DNA of 64,000 nt, from NCBI GenBank assembly GCA_035578905.1, contig JAQJVL010000005.1:2402345-2466344 (forward strand), given 5' to 3'. The notes beneath the pieces were generated by a model, which was given only the letters and a program-made list of their open reading frames with translations, was not told the DNA's origin and ran no database searches. Both the position numbers and the translations under genes were made by a program. How positions within the stretch are numbered: position 1 is the stretch's first letter; each line of letters opens with the position of its first letter. This stretch comes from Stictocephala bisonia (lineage: Eukaryota > Arthropoda > Insecta > Hemiptera > Membracidae). Below, piece by piece: positions 47,025 to 60,139 of the stretch.

Positions 47025-47285
47025 GTCATCCCTACTGATAAGCATTTTAATATTAGATTTATAACTCTGATGTATTTATATTTAACCATCTACTAATGAT
47101 AAAGATTTTAATATTAAATTTGAAACTATAGCGTATTTATATTTAACAGAGGACCATCTACTACTGATAACCATTTTAATGTTATATTTTAAACTCTGGT
47201 GTATTCATATTTAACAGAGGACCATCTACTACTGATAAGCATTTTAATATTAGATTTGAAACTACGATATATTTGTATGACGGGT
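47025..47285. repeat. 74-bp AT-rich repeat, about 3.5 copies
   Basis: Units contain ACCATCTACTACTGATAA, then GCATTTTAATATTAGATTTG and a TATTTATATTTAACAGAGG end, with many substitutions between copies. Confidence 0.85.
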
Positions 47286-47845
47286 TTCATAATAGATTAA
47301 ATACAGGGTTCATTAACTCTAGATATTGTAATGAGAGGCTAAACATTGTCGCCGTATTATTAATATTTAAATAATATTGAACATAACTTAAACGGGTTTT
47401 AGTTAAAGAACTGCGATCTACTTAATAGTTAAAATAGAGTGTTTATCCAATGTAAGAACTAGATTTAGAACAGGAAATTGAATGGCATTTTAGGCGATAA
47501 AAAATATAAACCTGGCGAAATGAATGGAAGAAATATGTTATAAATCTATCTTATTACATAGAGCGCGCTTAAGTGGGCTTGGATGGCTGAGCACGCAAAG
47601 TCGACATCACGACACGGAGCTAATAGCCAAATACCACTGAAAAGAAACACTGCAAGGGAAATCGTAGATTGAAACAGTAGCGTGTTTTGATCCAGGGGAA
47701 GGCGGTATTGGTGCAATCGAGTGTGTGAAAGACAATAATGGTGTGAGACCCACCCTACGTAGAGTATTTTGCACGAATGCTTATACTGGGTTGACAGGAG
47801 GCAATCTGTATATTTATTGTATATTTAATTAAACTGTCTGGTCTA
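47286..47845. other. Unique spacer
   Basis: No gene recognised. Confidence 0.4.
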
Positions 47846-48628
47846 CAAACTGGCAACTCTAACGTGTCAGACAGACGACTCCAGCTTGTTAGATGTCTCT
47901 AACGCTTAAACAGACAGTTCTAACACGTTATTAAACTGGCAACTCTTAACGTGTCAGACAGACTCTAGCTTGTTAGATGTGTATAACACGTTGAACAAAC
48001 AGTTATAACAAGTTGTTAAACTGGCAACTCTTAACGTGTCAGACAGACTCTAGCTTGTTAGATGTCTCTAACGCGTTAAACAGACAGTTCTAACACATTG
48101 TTAAACTGGCAACTCTTAACGTGTCAGACAGACTCTAGCTTGTTAGATGTGTCTAACACGTTGAACATACAGTTCTAACACGTTGTTAAACTGGCAACTC
48201 TTAACGTGTCAGACAGACTAACTTGTTAGATGTGTCTAACACGTTAAACATACAGTTCTAACACGTTGTTAAACTGGCAACTCTTAACGTGTCAGACAGA
48301 CTCTAACTTGTTAGATGTGTCTAACACATTAAACAGACAGTTCTAACACGTTGTTAAACTGGCAACTCTTAACGTGTCAGACAGACTCTAACTTGTTAGA
48401 TGTGTCTAACACGTTAAACATACAGTTCTAACACATTGTTAAACTGGCAACTCTTAACGTGTCAGACAGGCTCTAACTTGTTAGATGTGTCTAACACGTT
48501 AAACATACAGTTCTAACACGTTGTTAAACTGGCAACTAACTCTTAACGTGTCAGACAGATTCTAGCTTGTTAGATGTGTCTAGCACGTTACACAGACAGT
48601 TCTAACGTGATGTAAAGCTGGCATCTCA
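47846..48628. repeat. 85-bp satellite with an internal hairpin, about 9 copies
   Basis: The unit contains AACTCTTAACGTGTCAGACA, a TCTAACTTGTTAGA core and TGTCTAACACGTTAAACA. AACGTGTCAGACA pairs with TGTCTAACACGTT at 12 of 13 positions and TCTAAC pairs with GTTAGA across TT, so each unit folds into one imperfect hairpin of about 45 bases. Confidence 0.94.
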
Positions 48629-48630
48629 AT

Positions 48631-48652
48631 TTTTTTTTTTTTTTTTTTTTTA
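48631..48652. repeat. Poly(T) tract
   Basis: About 22 T in a row directly after the 85-bp array. It may be the tail of a minus-strand retroposed sequence. Confidence 0.7.
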
Positions 48653-49329
48653 GTAAAACAATTATAATTCTGATAGACAAATCAACAACTCTAAACATTA
48701 TTCACCAGCTAACTTTACCGTAACTAGACAAACTGTCGTAATTTCCTTAACAAACAAGTCTAAAGATGTTTAGACCGATAACTCTACTTGTCGGACAAAT
48801 AAGAAAGTTAGCCAGACAACTCCTACTTTGATAGCCAGTGATAAAATGTCGATTTTTCTTACACCCGTTAGTAACAAGACAAATATCTACTATTATTGAC
48901 GGCACTATGAATGTTCAAAATCTGCGAAATAATATTCCATTAATAATGAATTGTCTCTCAGATGGCTGTAAAAAGCCAACACACTAATTCCTTGTTACAA
49001 GACAATGAGGACTGAAGAGCGTAGTTAAACAATTGTACTGTCAAATTTGCGGGCATTTCTCCAACAATGTGGCACATTCGGTGTATTCATTTTGCTAGTC
49101 TTTTATTTATGGTCGAGTTTGTGTATTTCAAACTATTTATTATGCCTCACATAACAGTAATTTATGTAAGACTTAACTGCTCACTTTAAACTCAAGACAA
49201 ATATGTAATGAAATAGTTCGCTAGGTTTATGATATATTGCATGTATAAGTCCCACACTAATAGCCTAGTCCTTTTAGATAAATTTCACAAATACTCAACG
49301 TGACATCAACAGGTGTTGGATCTATTTTA
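48653..49329. other. Unique spacer
   Basis: No gene recognised. Confidence 0.4.
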
Positions 49330-50795
49330 ACCATTACTAGAAAATGAAGTCTTTTTGAAGGGGTCGCGGACAAAACCCAATTTAATAAGTCGATGTACAC
49401 GACAACCCAAACTCGGTAGTCAGAGGTACACGACAAACGTAAACCCAGCAACGAAGACACACGACAAGCTTAAATACGCTAATAAAGAGTACACGTCAAC
49501 TACAAATTAAATATTGGACCGCTCGTAATAAACCCATTTATGGAAAGTAGTTGGCAGTTCCAAACACACTTGTGAAGGATAAACGACACACCAAGCTTAC
49601 TTGTAAATAGTAAACGACATATTAAACTCACTTGTGTAGAGTACACCGAAAACCAAACTCACTTGTGAAGGGTACACGACACACCAAGCTTACTTGTAAA
49701 TAGTAAACGACATACTAAACTCACTTGTGTGGAGTACACCGAAAACCAAGCTCACTTGTGAAGGGTACACGACACACCAAGCTTACTTGTAAATAGTAAA
49801 CGACATATTAAACTCACTTGTGTGGAGTACACCGAAAACCAAGCTCACTTGTGAAGGGTACACGACACACCAAGCTTACTTGTAAATAGTAAACGACATA
49901 CTAAACTCACTTGTGTGGAGTACACCGAAAACCAAGCTCACTTGCGTGAAGGGTACACGACACACCAAGCTTACTTGTAAATAGTAAACGACATATTAAA
50001 CTCACTTGTGTGGAGTACACCGAAAACCAAGCTCACTTGCGTGAAGGGTACACGACACACCAAGCTTACTTGTAAATAGTAAACGACATATTAAACTCAC
50101 TTGTGTGGAGTACACCGAAAACCAAACTCACTTGTGAAGGGTACACGACACACCAAGCTTACTTGTAAATAGTAAACGACATACTAAACTCACTTGTGTG
50201 GAGTACACCGAAAACCAAGCTCACTTGCGTGAAGGGTACACGACACACCAAGCTTACTTGTAAATAGTAAACGACATATTAAACTCACTTGTGTGGAGTA
50301 CACCGAAAACCAAACTCACTTGTGAAGGGTACACGACACACCAAGCTTACTTGTAAATAGTAAACGACATACTAAACTCACTTGTGTGGAGTACACCGAA
50401 AACCAAGCTCACTGGCGTGAAGGGTACACGACACACCAATCTCACTTGTGACGGGTACACGACATACCAAGCCCACTTGTGTAAGGTACACGACACACCA
50501 AGTTAACTTGTAAAGGGTACACGACACATCAAGCTAACTTGTAAAGGGTATATGACACACCAAGCTAACTTGTAAATGGTACACGACACATCAAGCTCAT
50601 TTGTAAAGGGTACACGACACACCAAGCTAACTTGTAAAGTGTTCACGACACACCAAGCTCACTTGTAAAGGGTACACGACACACCAAGCTAACTTGTAAA
50701 GTGTTCACGACACACCAAGCTCATTTGTAAAGGGTACACGACACACCAAGCTAACTTGTAAAGTGTTCACGACACACCAAGCTCACTTGTAAAGG
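49330..50795. repeat. 31-bp repeats arranged as a 93-bp higher-order satellite
   Basis: In the centre (about 49570-50430) three 31-bp monomers alternate: ACTTGTGAAGGGTACACGAC.., ACTTGTAAATAGTAAACGAC.. and ACTTGTGTGGAGTACACCGA... The 93-bp trimer repeats nine times with high identity. To the right (50430-50795) monomers repeat singly or as pairs without the trimer order, and to the left (49330-49570) only strongly diverged monomers remain. Some trimers carry an extra GCGTGA. Confidence 0.95.
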
Positions 50796-52089
50796 CCACA
50801 TACGATATCTCATTAGGCGGGAATTACTAGGGCACATGACACATAAGTGTGAACAAGTCGTTAATTTCGTATCAGAAATGAATTTGTCAGTTGGTCATTA
50901 CCAGATTGGATTGTGTCGTATCTACTAAAGACGTTGCGTTTAAAAGTAATGACGAGCCTAAGCAGAATACGTATTACATAATCCAACTTAAAGACACTTA
51001 TGATTGGCTGTCTTGAACAGAGAGCAGATGTTAAGATGAACACTAAAAAGTGAACATATATATCGGGGTGGGGGGTACTTCCCCTTCCTTTCCAAGCCAC
51101 CTGTTGCGGGTGTGAGACAGGGACAGCTGCTATAACCCTGGGACAAAGGATCAGGTTGGCTGTCGTATTTATTGTACACTAGACAGACTACCTGCGTAAA
51201 TGAGGACACATCGGTGTCCTACGTGGAATTTACGCCGCCGAAGCGCCACTTCACCTATTCCCTAGTGTACAAACAATTCTGCTGATCCTTTAATACAATT
51301 TACCTACTAAGAAGTGTCTTCAAATTCATTTTAAAGAACTGTATAAAAATTCGCTGAAGTGCACTTCTACCCATCTGAATGAGTATTTCGAAATATTAGC
51401 TTTTGAAAATGAAAGTTGCCTGTGAACGAATAAATGCCTTTGAATCGCTATCTTCTACCAAGAAAAAACTGGATAAAATTGTTAGGTTAATTTTTATCAC
51501 TTGTGGCACATCTCTTCCAAGCGTCAGCTGTCAACCTTTACCACAATTACCCTGGATTAAATTAATTAAATATTAGGAACACCGCAAAAGGCAGGTTGCA
51601 GAATATGTTTTTCTTTGGGACGCAAATGGCATGAAACCGTTCTTCTGATGCAATTCATAATTTATTTGGGAAAATTAGACATTAAAAATGTGAGTTGTTT
51701 TTAACCATCTGAGTTCCAATCCACATAAAATTTTTGTTTTCATTAATTGATTTAACCGGTTTCTACTACCGATATCGCAATGAATGGGATGCTGACTCCA
51801 TTCTAGAACTTTAGGGCTTCGTAGTATCGCACCTTTCATTTGCCGAAAAAAAAACAAACAGCTGTCATATTATTATAGTTTTGAAATTACAGCAGCTACG
51901 TCTGAGTCTTGCTGCTTTTAATGTGAAATGTTATATGTTTATTGATAACAGCTATGAGCAAAGATCGTAGTGATGACATTAGAAATGTTATATTTGGTGA
52001 AAATCTCAGTGAAATAGAACGAAAATAATCCTGATGACATTCTTGCTGAGTTATTAAAATACAGGTAGTTTCAACTAATGACTAGTTAC
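50796..52089. other. Unique spacer, no supported gene
   Basis: Short minus-strand frames (50861-51209) cover a GC-richer patch. No domain recognised. Confidence 0.4.
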
Positions 52090-55000
52090 AAGTTAGGTTA
52101 GCTCTACCTTGACAATAGATAGTATACCTTATAGCTACCCATCGGTCTATACTACTAACTACTATTACTACTCATGTTAGGTTAGCTCTACCTTGACAAT
52201 AGATAGTACACCTTATAGCTACCCATCGGTCTATACTACTAACTACTATTACTACTCATGTTAGGTTAGCTCTACCTTGACAATAGATAGTATACCTTAT
52301 AGCTACCCATCGGTCTATACTACTAACTACTATTACTACTCATGTTAGGTTAGCTCTACCTTGACAATAGATAGTACACCTTATAGCTACCCATCGGTCT
52401 ATACTACTAACTACTATTACTACTCATGTTAGGTTAGCTCTACCTTGACAATAGATAGTATACCTTATAGCTACCCATCGGTCTATACTACTAACTACTA
52501 TTACTACTCATGTTAGGTTAGCTCTACCTTGACAATAGATAGTATACCTTATAGCTACCCATCGGTCTATACTACTAACTACTATTACTACTCATGTTAG
52601 GTTAGCTCTACCTTGACAATAGATAGTATACCTTATAGCTACCCATCGGTCTATACTACTAACTACTATTACTACTCATGTTAGGTTAGCTCTACCTTGA
52701 CAATAGATAGTATACCTTATAGCTACCCATCGGTCTATACTACTAACTACTATTACTACTCATGTTAGGTTAGCTCTACCTTGAAAATAGATAGTATACC
52801 TTATAGCTACCCATCGGTCTATACTACTAACTACTATTACTACTCATGTTAGGTTAGCTCTACCTTGACAATAGATAGTATACCTTATAGCTACCCATCG
52901 GTCTATACTACTAACTACTATTACTACTCATGTTAGGTTAGCTCTACCTTGACAATAGATAGTATACCTTATAGCTACCCATCGGTCTATACTACTAACT
53001 ACTATTACTACTCATGTTAGGTTAGCTCTACCTTGACAATAGATAGTATACCTTATAGCTACCCATCGGTCTATACTACTAACTACTATTACTACTCATG
53101 TTAGGTTAGCTCTACCTTGACAATAGATAGTATACCTTATAGCTACCCATCGGTCTATACTACTAACTACTATTACTACTCACATGTTAGGTTAGCTCTA
53201 CCTTGACAATAGATAGTATACCTTATAGCTACCCATCGGTCTATACTACTAACTACTATTACTACTCATGTTAGGTTAGCTCTACCTTGACAATAGATAG
53301 TATACCTTATAGCTACCCATCGGTCTATACTACTAACTACTATTACTACTCATGTTAGGTTAGCTCTACCTTGACAATAGATAGTATACCTTATAGCTAC
53401 CCATCGGTCTATACTACTAACTACTATTACTACTCATGTTAGGTTAGCTCTACCTTGACAATAGATAGTATACCTTATAGCTACCCATCGGTCTATACTA
53501 CTAACTACTATTACTACTCATGTTAGGTTAGCTCTACCTTGACAATAGATAGTATACCTTATAGCTACCCATCGGTCTATACTACTAACTACTATTACTA
53601 CTCATGTTAGGTTAGCTCTACCTTGACAATAGATAGTATACCTTATAGCTACCCATCGGTCTATACTACTAACTACTATTACTACTCATGTTAGGTTAGC
53701 TCTACCTTGACAATAGATAGTATACCTTATAGCTACCCATCGGTCTATACTACTAACTACTATTACTACTCATGTTAGGTTAGCTCTACCTTGACAATAG
53801 ATAGTATACCTTATAGCTACCCATCGGTCTATACTACTAACTACTATTACTACTCATGTTAGGTTAGCTCTACCTTGACAATAGATAGTATACCTTATAG
53901 CTACCCATCGGTCTATACTACTAACTACTATTACTACTCATGTTAGGTTAGCTCTACCTTGACAATAGATAGTATACCTTATAGCTACCCATCGGTCTAT
54001 ACTACTAACTACTATTACTACTCATGTTAGGTTAGCTCTACCTTGACAATAGATAGTATACCTTATAGCTACCCATCGGTCTATACTACTAACTACTATT
54101 ACTACTCATGTTAGGTTAGCTCTACCTTGACAATAGATAGTATACCTTATAGCTACCCATCGGTCTATACTACTAACTACTATTACTACTCATGTTAGGT
54201 TAGCTCTACCTTGACAATAGATAGTATACCTTATAGCTACCCATCGGTCTATACTACTAACTACTATTACTACTCATGTTAGGTTAGCTCTACCTTGACA
54301 ATAGATAGTATACCTTATAGCTACCCATCGGTCTATACTACTAACTACTATTACTACTCATGTTAGGTTAGCTCTACCTTGACAATAGATAGTATACCTT
54401 ATAGCTACCCATCGGTCTATACTACTAACTACTATTACTACTCATGTTAGGTTAGCTCTACCTTGACAATAGATAGTATACCTTATAGCTACCCATCGGT
54501 CTATACTACTAACTACTATTACTACTCATGTTAGGTTAGCTCTACCTTGACAATAGATAGTATACCTTATAGCTACCCATCGGTCTATACTACTAACTAC
54601 TATTACTACTCATGTTAGGTTAGCTCTACCTTGACAATAGATAGTATACCTTATAGCTACCCATCGGTCTATACTACTAACTACTATTACTACTCATGTT
54701 AGGTTAGCTCTACCTTGACAATAGATAGTATACCTTATAGCTACCCATCGGTCTATACTACTAACTACTATTACTACTCATGTTAGGTTAGCTCTACCTT
54801 GACAATAGATAGTATACCTTATAGCTACCCATCGGTCTATACTACTAACTACTATTACTACTCATGTTAGGTTAGCTCTACCTTGACAATAGATAGTATA
54901 CCTTATAGCTACCCATCGGTCTATACTACTAACTACTATTACTACTCATGTTAGGTTAGCTCTACCTTGACAATAGATAGTATACCTTATAGCTACCCAT

Positions 55001-56469
55001 CGGTCTATACTACTAACTACTATTACTACTCATGTTAGGTTAGCTCTACCTTGACAATAGATAGTATACCTTATAGCTACCCATCGGTCTATACTACTAA
55101 CTACTATTACTACTCATGTTAGGTTAGCTCTACCTTGACAATAGATAGTATACCTTATAGCTACCCATCGGTCTATACTACTAACTACTATTACTACTCA
55201 TGTTAGGTTAGCTCTACCTTAACAATAGATAGTATACCTTATAGCTACCCATCGGTCTATACTACTAACTACTATTACTACTCACATGTTAGGTTAGCTC
55301 TACCTTGACAATAGATAGTATACCTTATAGCTACCCATCGGTCTATACTACTAACTACTATTACTACTCACATGTTAGGTTAGCTCTACCTTGACAATAG
55401 ATAGTATACCTTATAGCTACCCATCGGTCTATACTACTAACTACTATTACTACTCATGTTAGGTTAGCTCTACCTTGACAATAGATAGTATACCTTATAG
55501 CTACCCATCGGTCTATACTACTAACTACTATTACTACTCACATGTTAGGTTAGCTCTACCTTGACAATAGATAGTATACCTTATAGCTACCCATCGGTCT
55601 ATACTACTAACTACTATTACTACTCATGTTAGGTTAGCTCTACCTTGACAATAGATAGTATACCTTATAGCTACCCATCGGTCTATACTACTAACTACTA
55701 TTACTACTCATGTTAGGTTAGCTCTACCTTGACAATAGATAGTATACCTTATAGCTACCCATCGGTCTATACTACTAACTACTATTACTACTCATGTTAG
55801 GTTAGCTCTACCTTGACAATAGATAGTATACCTTATAGCTACCCATCGGTCTATACTACTAACTACTATTACTACTCATGTTAGGTTAGCTCTACCTTGA
55901 CAATAGATAGTATACCTTATAGCTACCCATCGGTCTATACTACTAACTACTATTACTACTCATGTTAGGTTAGCTCTACCTTGACAATAGATAGTATACC
56001 TTATAGCTACCCATCGGTCTATACTACTAACTACTATTACTACTCATGTTAGGTTAGCTCTACCTTGACAATAGATAGTATACCTTATAGCTACCCATCG
56101 GTCTATACTACTAACTACTATTACTACTCATGTTAGGTTAGCTCTACCTTGACAATAGATAGTATACCTTATAGCTACCCATCGGTCTATACTACTAACT
56201 ACTATTACTACTCATGTTAGGTTAGCTCTACCTTGACAATAGATAGTATACCTTATAGCTACCCATCGGTCTATACTACTAACTACTATTACTACTCATG
56301 TTAGGTTAGCTCTACCTTGACAATAGATAGTATACCTTATAGCTACCCATCGGTCTATACTACTAACTACTATTACTACTCATGTTAGGTTAGCTCTACC
56401 TTGACAATAGATAGTATACCTTATAGCTACCCATCGGTCTATACTACTAACTACTATTACTACTCATGT
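52090..56469. repeat. 84-bp satellite array, about 52 nearly identical copies
   Basis: The unit is CATGTTAGGTTAGCTCTACC, TTGACAATAGATAGTATACC, TTATAGCTACCCATCGGTCT, then ATACTACTAACTACTATTACTACT. Sequence change is minimal: GTACACC in two early copies, TTGAAAA once, TTAACAA once, and an extra CA (CTCACATGTTAGG) in four copies, three of them clustered near 55283-55537. Both edges are abrupt. It is the largest and most uniform array in the window and has stops in all frames. Confidence 0.98.
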
Positions 56470-57575
56470 TAGTTTTACATTTTGTTCCAATAGCTCATCA
56501 GGAAGGACTGCATTTATAGTCAATAATTAGTGAAACAAATATGTATTGAAATTATTTCGTTGTGTTATTAAAAATTGTACTAAATACATCGGTTGTCCAG
56601 ATTTCCACAAAATCCGGAACTATAACAACTATTGTGGAAAAATGCTAAAATAAGAAGGAGATTTAAGCCATTATACTTTACTGTTCAGTTCAGTACAAGT
56701 CATATATATTTAACATTCATTTAAATGTACAAATTAAATATAAATCACAAGACTAACGAATTTTATTTTATGTAACTGTTAAGAAAGCTTTATGTTGTAA
56801 CAGTCAGTAACATATGTACTGCAGGTTTTGTTATGTAATTCCTTCTTTGGGCCTCTATAAATAATTGTTTATGGATCCTAAAACTTTCCTGAGATGTTTC
56901 TTAAACTATACACTTAATACTGACTTAGCTATATTGGCAATTAGCAAAACATTTCAACAGTAATGTTAAAATATTTCCAGCGTTGCACTGAAGACAAGTC
57001 AGTGGTGTAGCACTGGGCACCAGTACTGTGGTGGGGGTAGAGCGGTAAGCCGGCTCGCATTAACAGAACGGAGTGCGCGATCCAGTTAGAGTAGTATACA
57101 TCGATGTAGCTACCATATTTTTACGTGACAAAGATAACACTCGTCCAGTAACTTTCTTTCATTACTTCATAAGCAAACAATTCCCTTTGAAAAATAGGTT
57201 CGATCTAATAAATATAATGTTGGTACATCGCTCATTATAATTTATTTTCTATAACACATAATTATCATAAGCTATATTTTACTGTTGGATAAATGTATTT
57301 TTCATTGTCTCCTCTTTGATCGATTCACATGAAGATGTTAATTCGTTTAACATTTAATTTAAATCAGTGAACGTTAAGCGTTAAACTTTATACTGTTGTG
57401 TTCCCCGACCATTAGTGCTCAGTACTTCCGTACTCGGGTCGTCCGATAAATCAAGTTCTTACTCTTTAATGAACAACGGTTGTCAGGAAACGACAATGCT
57501 AAGCTCAAATCACTTGTTCTATGTTGTTTAGTAGTCGATGCATCATTGTTTGTGTAGTCAATAATTGAATAAGAA
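56470..57575. other. Unique AT-rich spacer
   Basis: No gene seen apart from the tRNA-like patch listed separately. Confidence 0.4.
57030..57090 (+). other. Possible tRNA-derived SINE remnant
   Basis: GGTAGAGCGGTAAGCCGGCT followed by CGCATTAACAGAACGGAGTG and CGCGATCC resembles the order of A box, anticodon region and B box in SINE heads of invertebrates. The B box is degraded and no tail is obvious. Confidence 0.25.
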
Positions 57576-57755
57576 ATGTTTTGTTTGTTTGTAATGTTTT
57601 GTTTGTTTGTAATGTTTTGTTTGTTTGTAATGTTTTGTTTGTTTGTAATGTTTTGTTTGTTTGTAATGTTTTGTTTGTTTGTAATGTTTTGTTTGTTTGT
57701 AATGTTTTGTTTGTTTGTAATGTTTTGTTTGTTTGTAATGTTTTGTTTGTTTGTG
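57576..57755. repeat. 18-bp minisatellite, about 10 copies
   Basis: AATGTTTTGTTTGTTTGT is repeated without change. Frames on both strands stay open because 18 is a multiple of three; the products are runs of MFCLFV, NVLFVC and TLQTNK-type peptides with no sign of being real. Confidence 0.95.
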
Positions 57756-60139
57756 GTATGTGTATGTGCATTTTAATTTGACAACGGACAGAGAAAACTT
57801 GAGAACCAGTGAGTTAGATTGAGATCTTGCATTGACAGATTCTGATAGCTATCTCAGTTGTAGATCTATTTTTATGACGATTCAGATGCAGATCCTTTTT
57901 ATAATCCAGGAATGAATGGCCTTCCAACTAGAAACGTAAACTTCTCTTCTGATAAAATGACTGCCAGGAAACAAGTTAAGTATAAAGCTTTGTCCCAGAG
58001 TTGAAGGTTACCTATACCTAGGCCTTTTTTATACCTTGATTATTTTACACCCCAAGTAAAATCTTACAGTTGTACGGCTACATATATTCTTAAAAGAATA
58101 AAAAGGTTTCCAATGGAACTGATCTATAATGTATATATACGTATGTGTACATGTAATGTTTGTAGGTATGAATGCATGTGTAAATAACTAGTTTATTTTA
58201 TTATGAAATGTGTACATATACGAGTAATTTTGAAATTAATTGTGTTTTTGTCTGAATGTTTTTTTATGTATGTATTTTTTTCATAACAGTTAAATGGGAC
58301 TAACACGGATACTATTTATATTGTATATAGACTGTAATTTACAATTGTTCAATTAGGCCTGCAAAAAACTGTCTGTTTGTTCATACCAATAAATGGCTTA
58401 TTTAGAAATTAAAATTTTATTTTTAGTTATATGTCTATTAAGAGTTATAAAAATGAGGATTATATTGCAGCCCTGTATTATCTTGATTGTATTTATTTGG
58501 TTAATCTATTGATTTTTCCTCCACTCAGGCTTTGCCTTGGAGGTTTCATTTTCCAAAAACTTAACTTTTATGTATTGAGTATTACTTATTTAAAGTAATA
58601 GTAAAAAGCACTTTATTTGTATTTATCTTTTATTATTAATTATCCAATCTTTAGTAATATAGCATAAGACTGGTTTGCCTGAGCGTGATACTTTTTAAGT
58701 TACATATATGTAGTTTTAGACATGTTATATTTAATTTTTACAACACATTTAATTTCTAAATATTATACTACTGAATTTATTGTAATGTATTGTTTTTGGA
58801 AAAATAAAAAAAATTATAAAAATACTTTAGTTCCTTGACCATAGTATGCCAAAATTTAATATGTTTTGTTATGTTCTTTAATTACATTTAATATTAGATT
58901 ACGTAGAGTAGATGATGTAAGCTGGAGTCTAATTTAGTATTAAATAACAAAGAATTTACGGAATTGTCTACAATTCACCCATTTTAGGTTTTGTCTTTTC
59001 AACTAAAACTACTAAAATATTTAATCAACTAAAAATGGTCTATAAGGGATAAACTGGACGTGTTTCCATAATGTTATGCAAGTTATTGATAATTTTGACT
59101 TCGGCAATTGTCAAAAACGTTGCGTAATAATTGGCCTTTTAAATAATTTCGTCGTCCGTACTGTTGATGTGTTGTATATGTTCATCAAATCTTAGAGAAA
59201 CGTTATATGTAAGCTTATGGTAAGTTAATTAAGATTACAACAAACATTTATTGGAGGAAGTAGCCTATACTGACCTAGGGCTGACCATGGAAAATTGACA
59301 TATGATATAAACAATCGGTAACTAACAGTTAAATATAGGACAAACATGAATTAGATGATAATAACACTTCCCTTATAAAATTTAATAAACAATATTTGAA
59401 GCTAAAAAGACGTATCAGAGCTTCTAACATTTGGATAAAAATAGAAATCCTCAACTGTTTCTCTGAAAGCTATCCTAAAATAAGGACAGATATTTATATA
59501 GAGTATAACCTTCATGTCCTTCAAGCGTATCGCCAGGATGTTAGCCGTGTTGTCCTGATGGAAAGGTTACCTCAGACTAACAATTTCAGAGGTAACCTTG
59601 ACATTGGGACAAAAGGAAAAATAATTGTTCAGAAAGGCAGTTGGTAGGGCGGACAGGGGCTGGCCGGCCGGAAGCCGCAGAACTAGATAGCGCTTATCTA
59701 CTCTGATAGTGTTCCAAACACCAGCAGAGCACATAAGCGTAGTTACACAATGTTCACTGGACAATTATTTGAATCGGATATAACTTATACAGTACCTACA
59801 GACGTGTCAATACTGATGCTGATGCACGTTCAAAACAGTTTATTCTACTGTTTGTTTTATTTGATACATCATAATATGTAAATAGCCTTTTCACCTGAGA
59901 TCAATAACGACCTCTTGGATGTCCGTCAAAGGTATGTCCTCTCTTTCTTCCGCATTCGAGAAATATGACAAATATACATATGCTATAGATGTATATACGG
60001 TATATTATATATGGCTATGCATCGTATGGCTTTGAAAGCCATACACCAAATTAAAAGGAAAAGGGATAGAAAACATTTTAAAATTAGACGAATAAATAGT
60101 ACCTAAATAATATCTAAAGAACAAAGTATTTGTGTCATA
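57756..60139. other. AT-rich spacer, no supported gene
   Basis: About 2.4 kb. A frame of 83 codons at 59396-59647 has no domain I recognise. A 9-bp-arm hairpin (GGTTACCTC/GAGGTAACC) lies near 59566-59598. A possible LINE-type tail (AATAAATGGC) lies near 58389. Confidence 0.4.

Noticed and set aside
52090..56469. Telomeric (TTAGG)n repeat
   Set aside because: Only TTAGGTTAG occurs once per 84-bp unit. There is no run of TTAGG.
57505..57781. Three overlapping frames of 66-88 codons
   Set aside because: They are translations of an 18-bp minisatellite.
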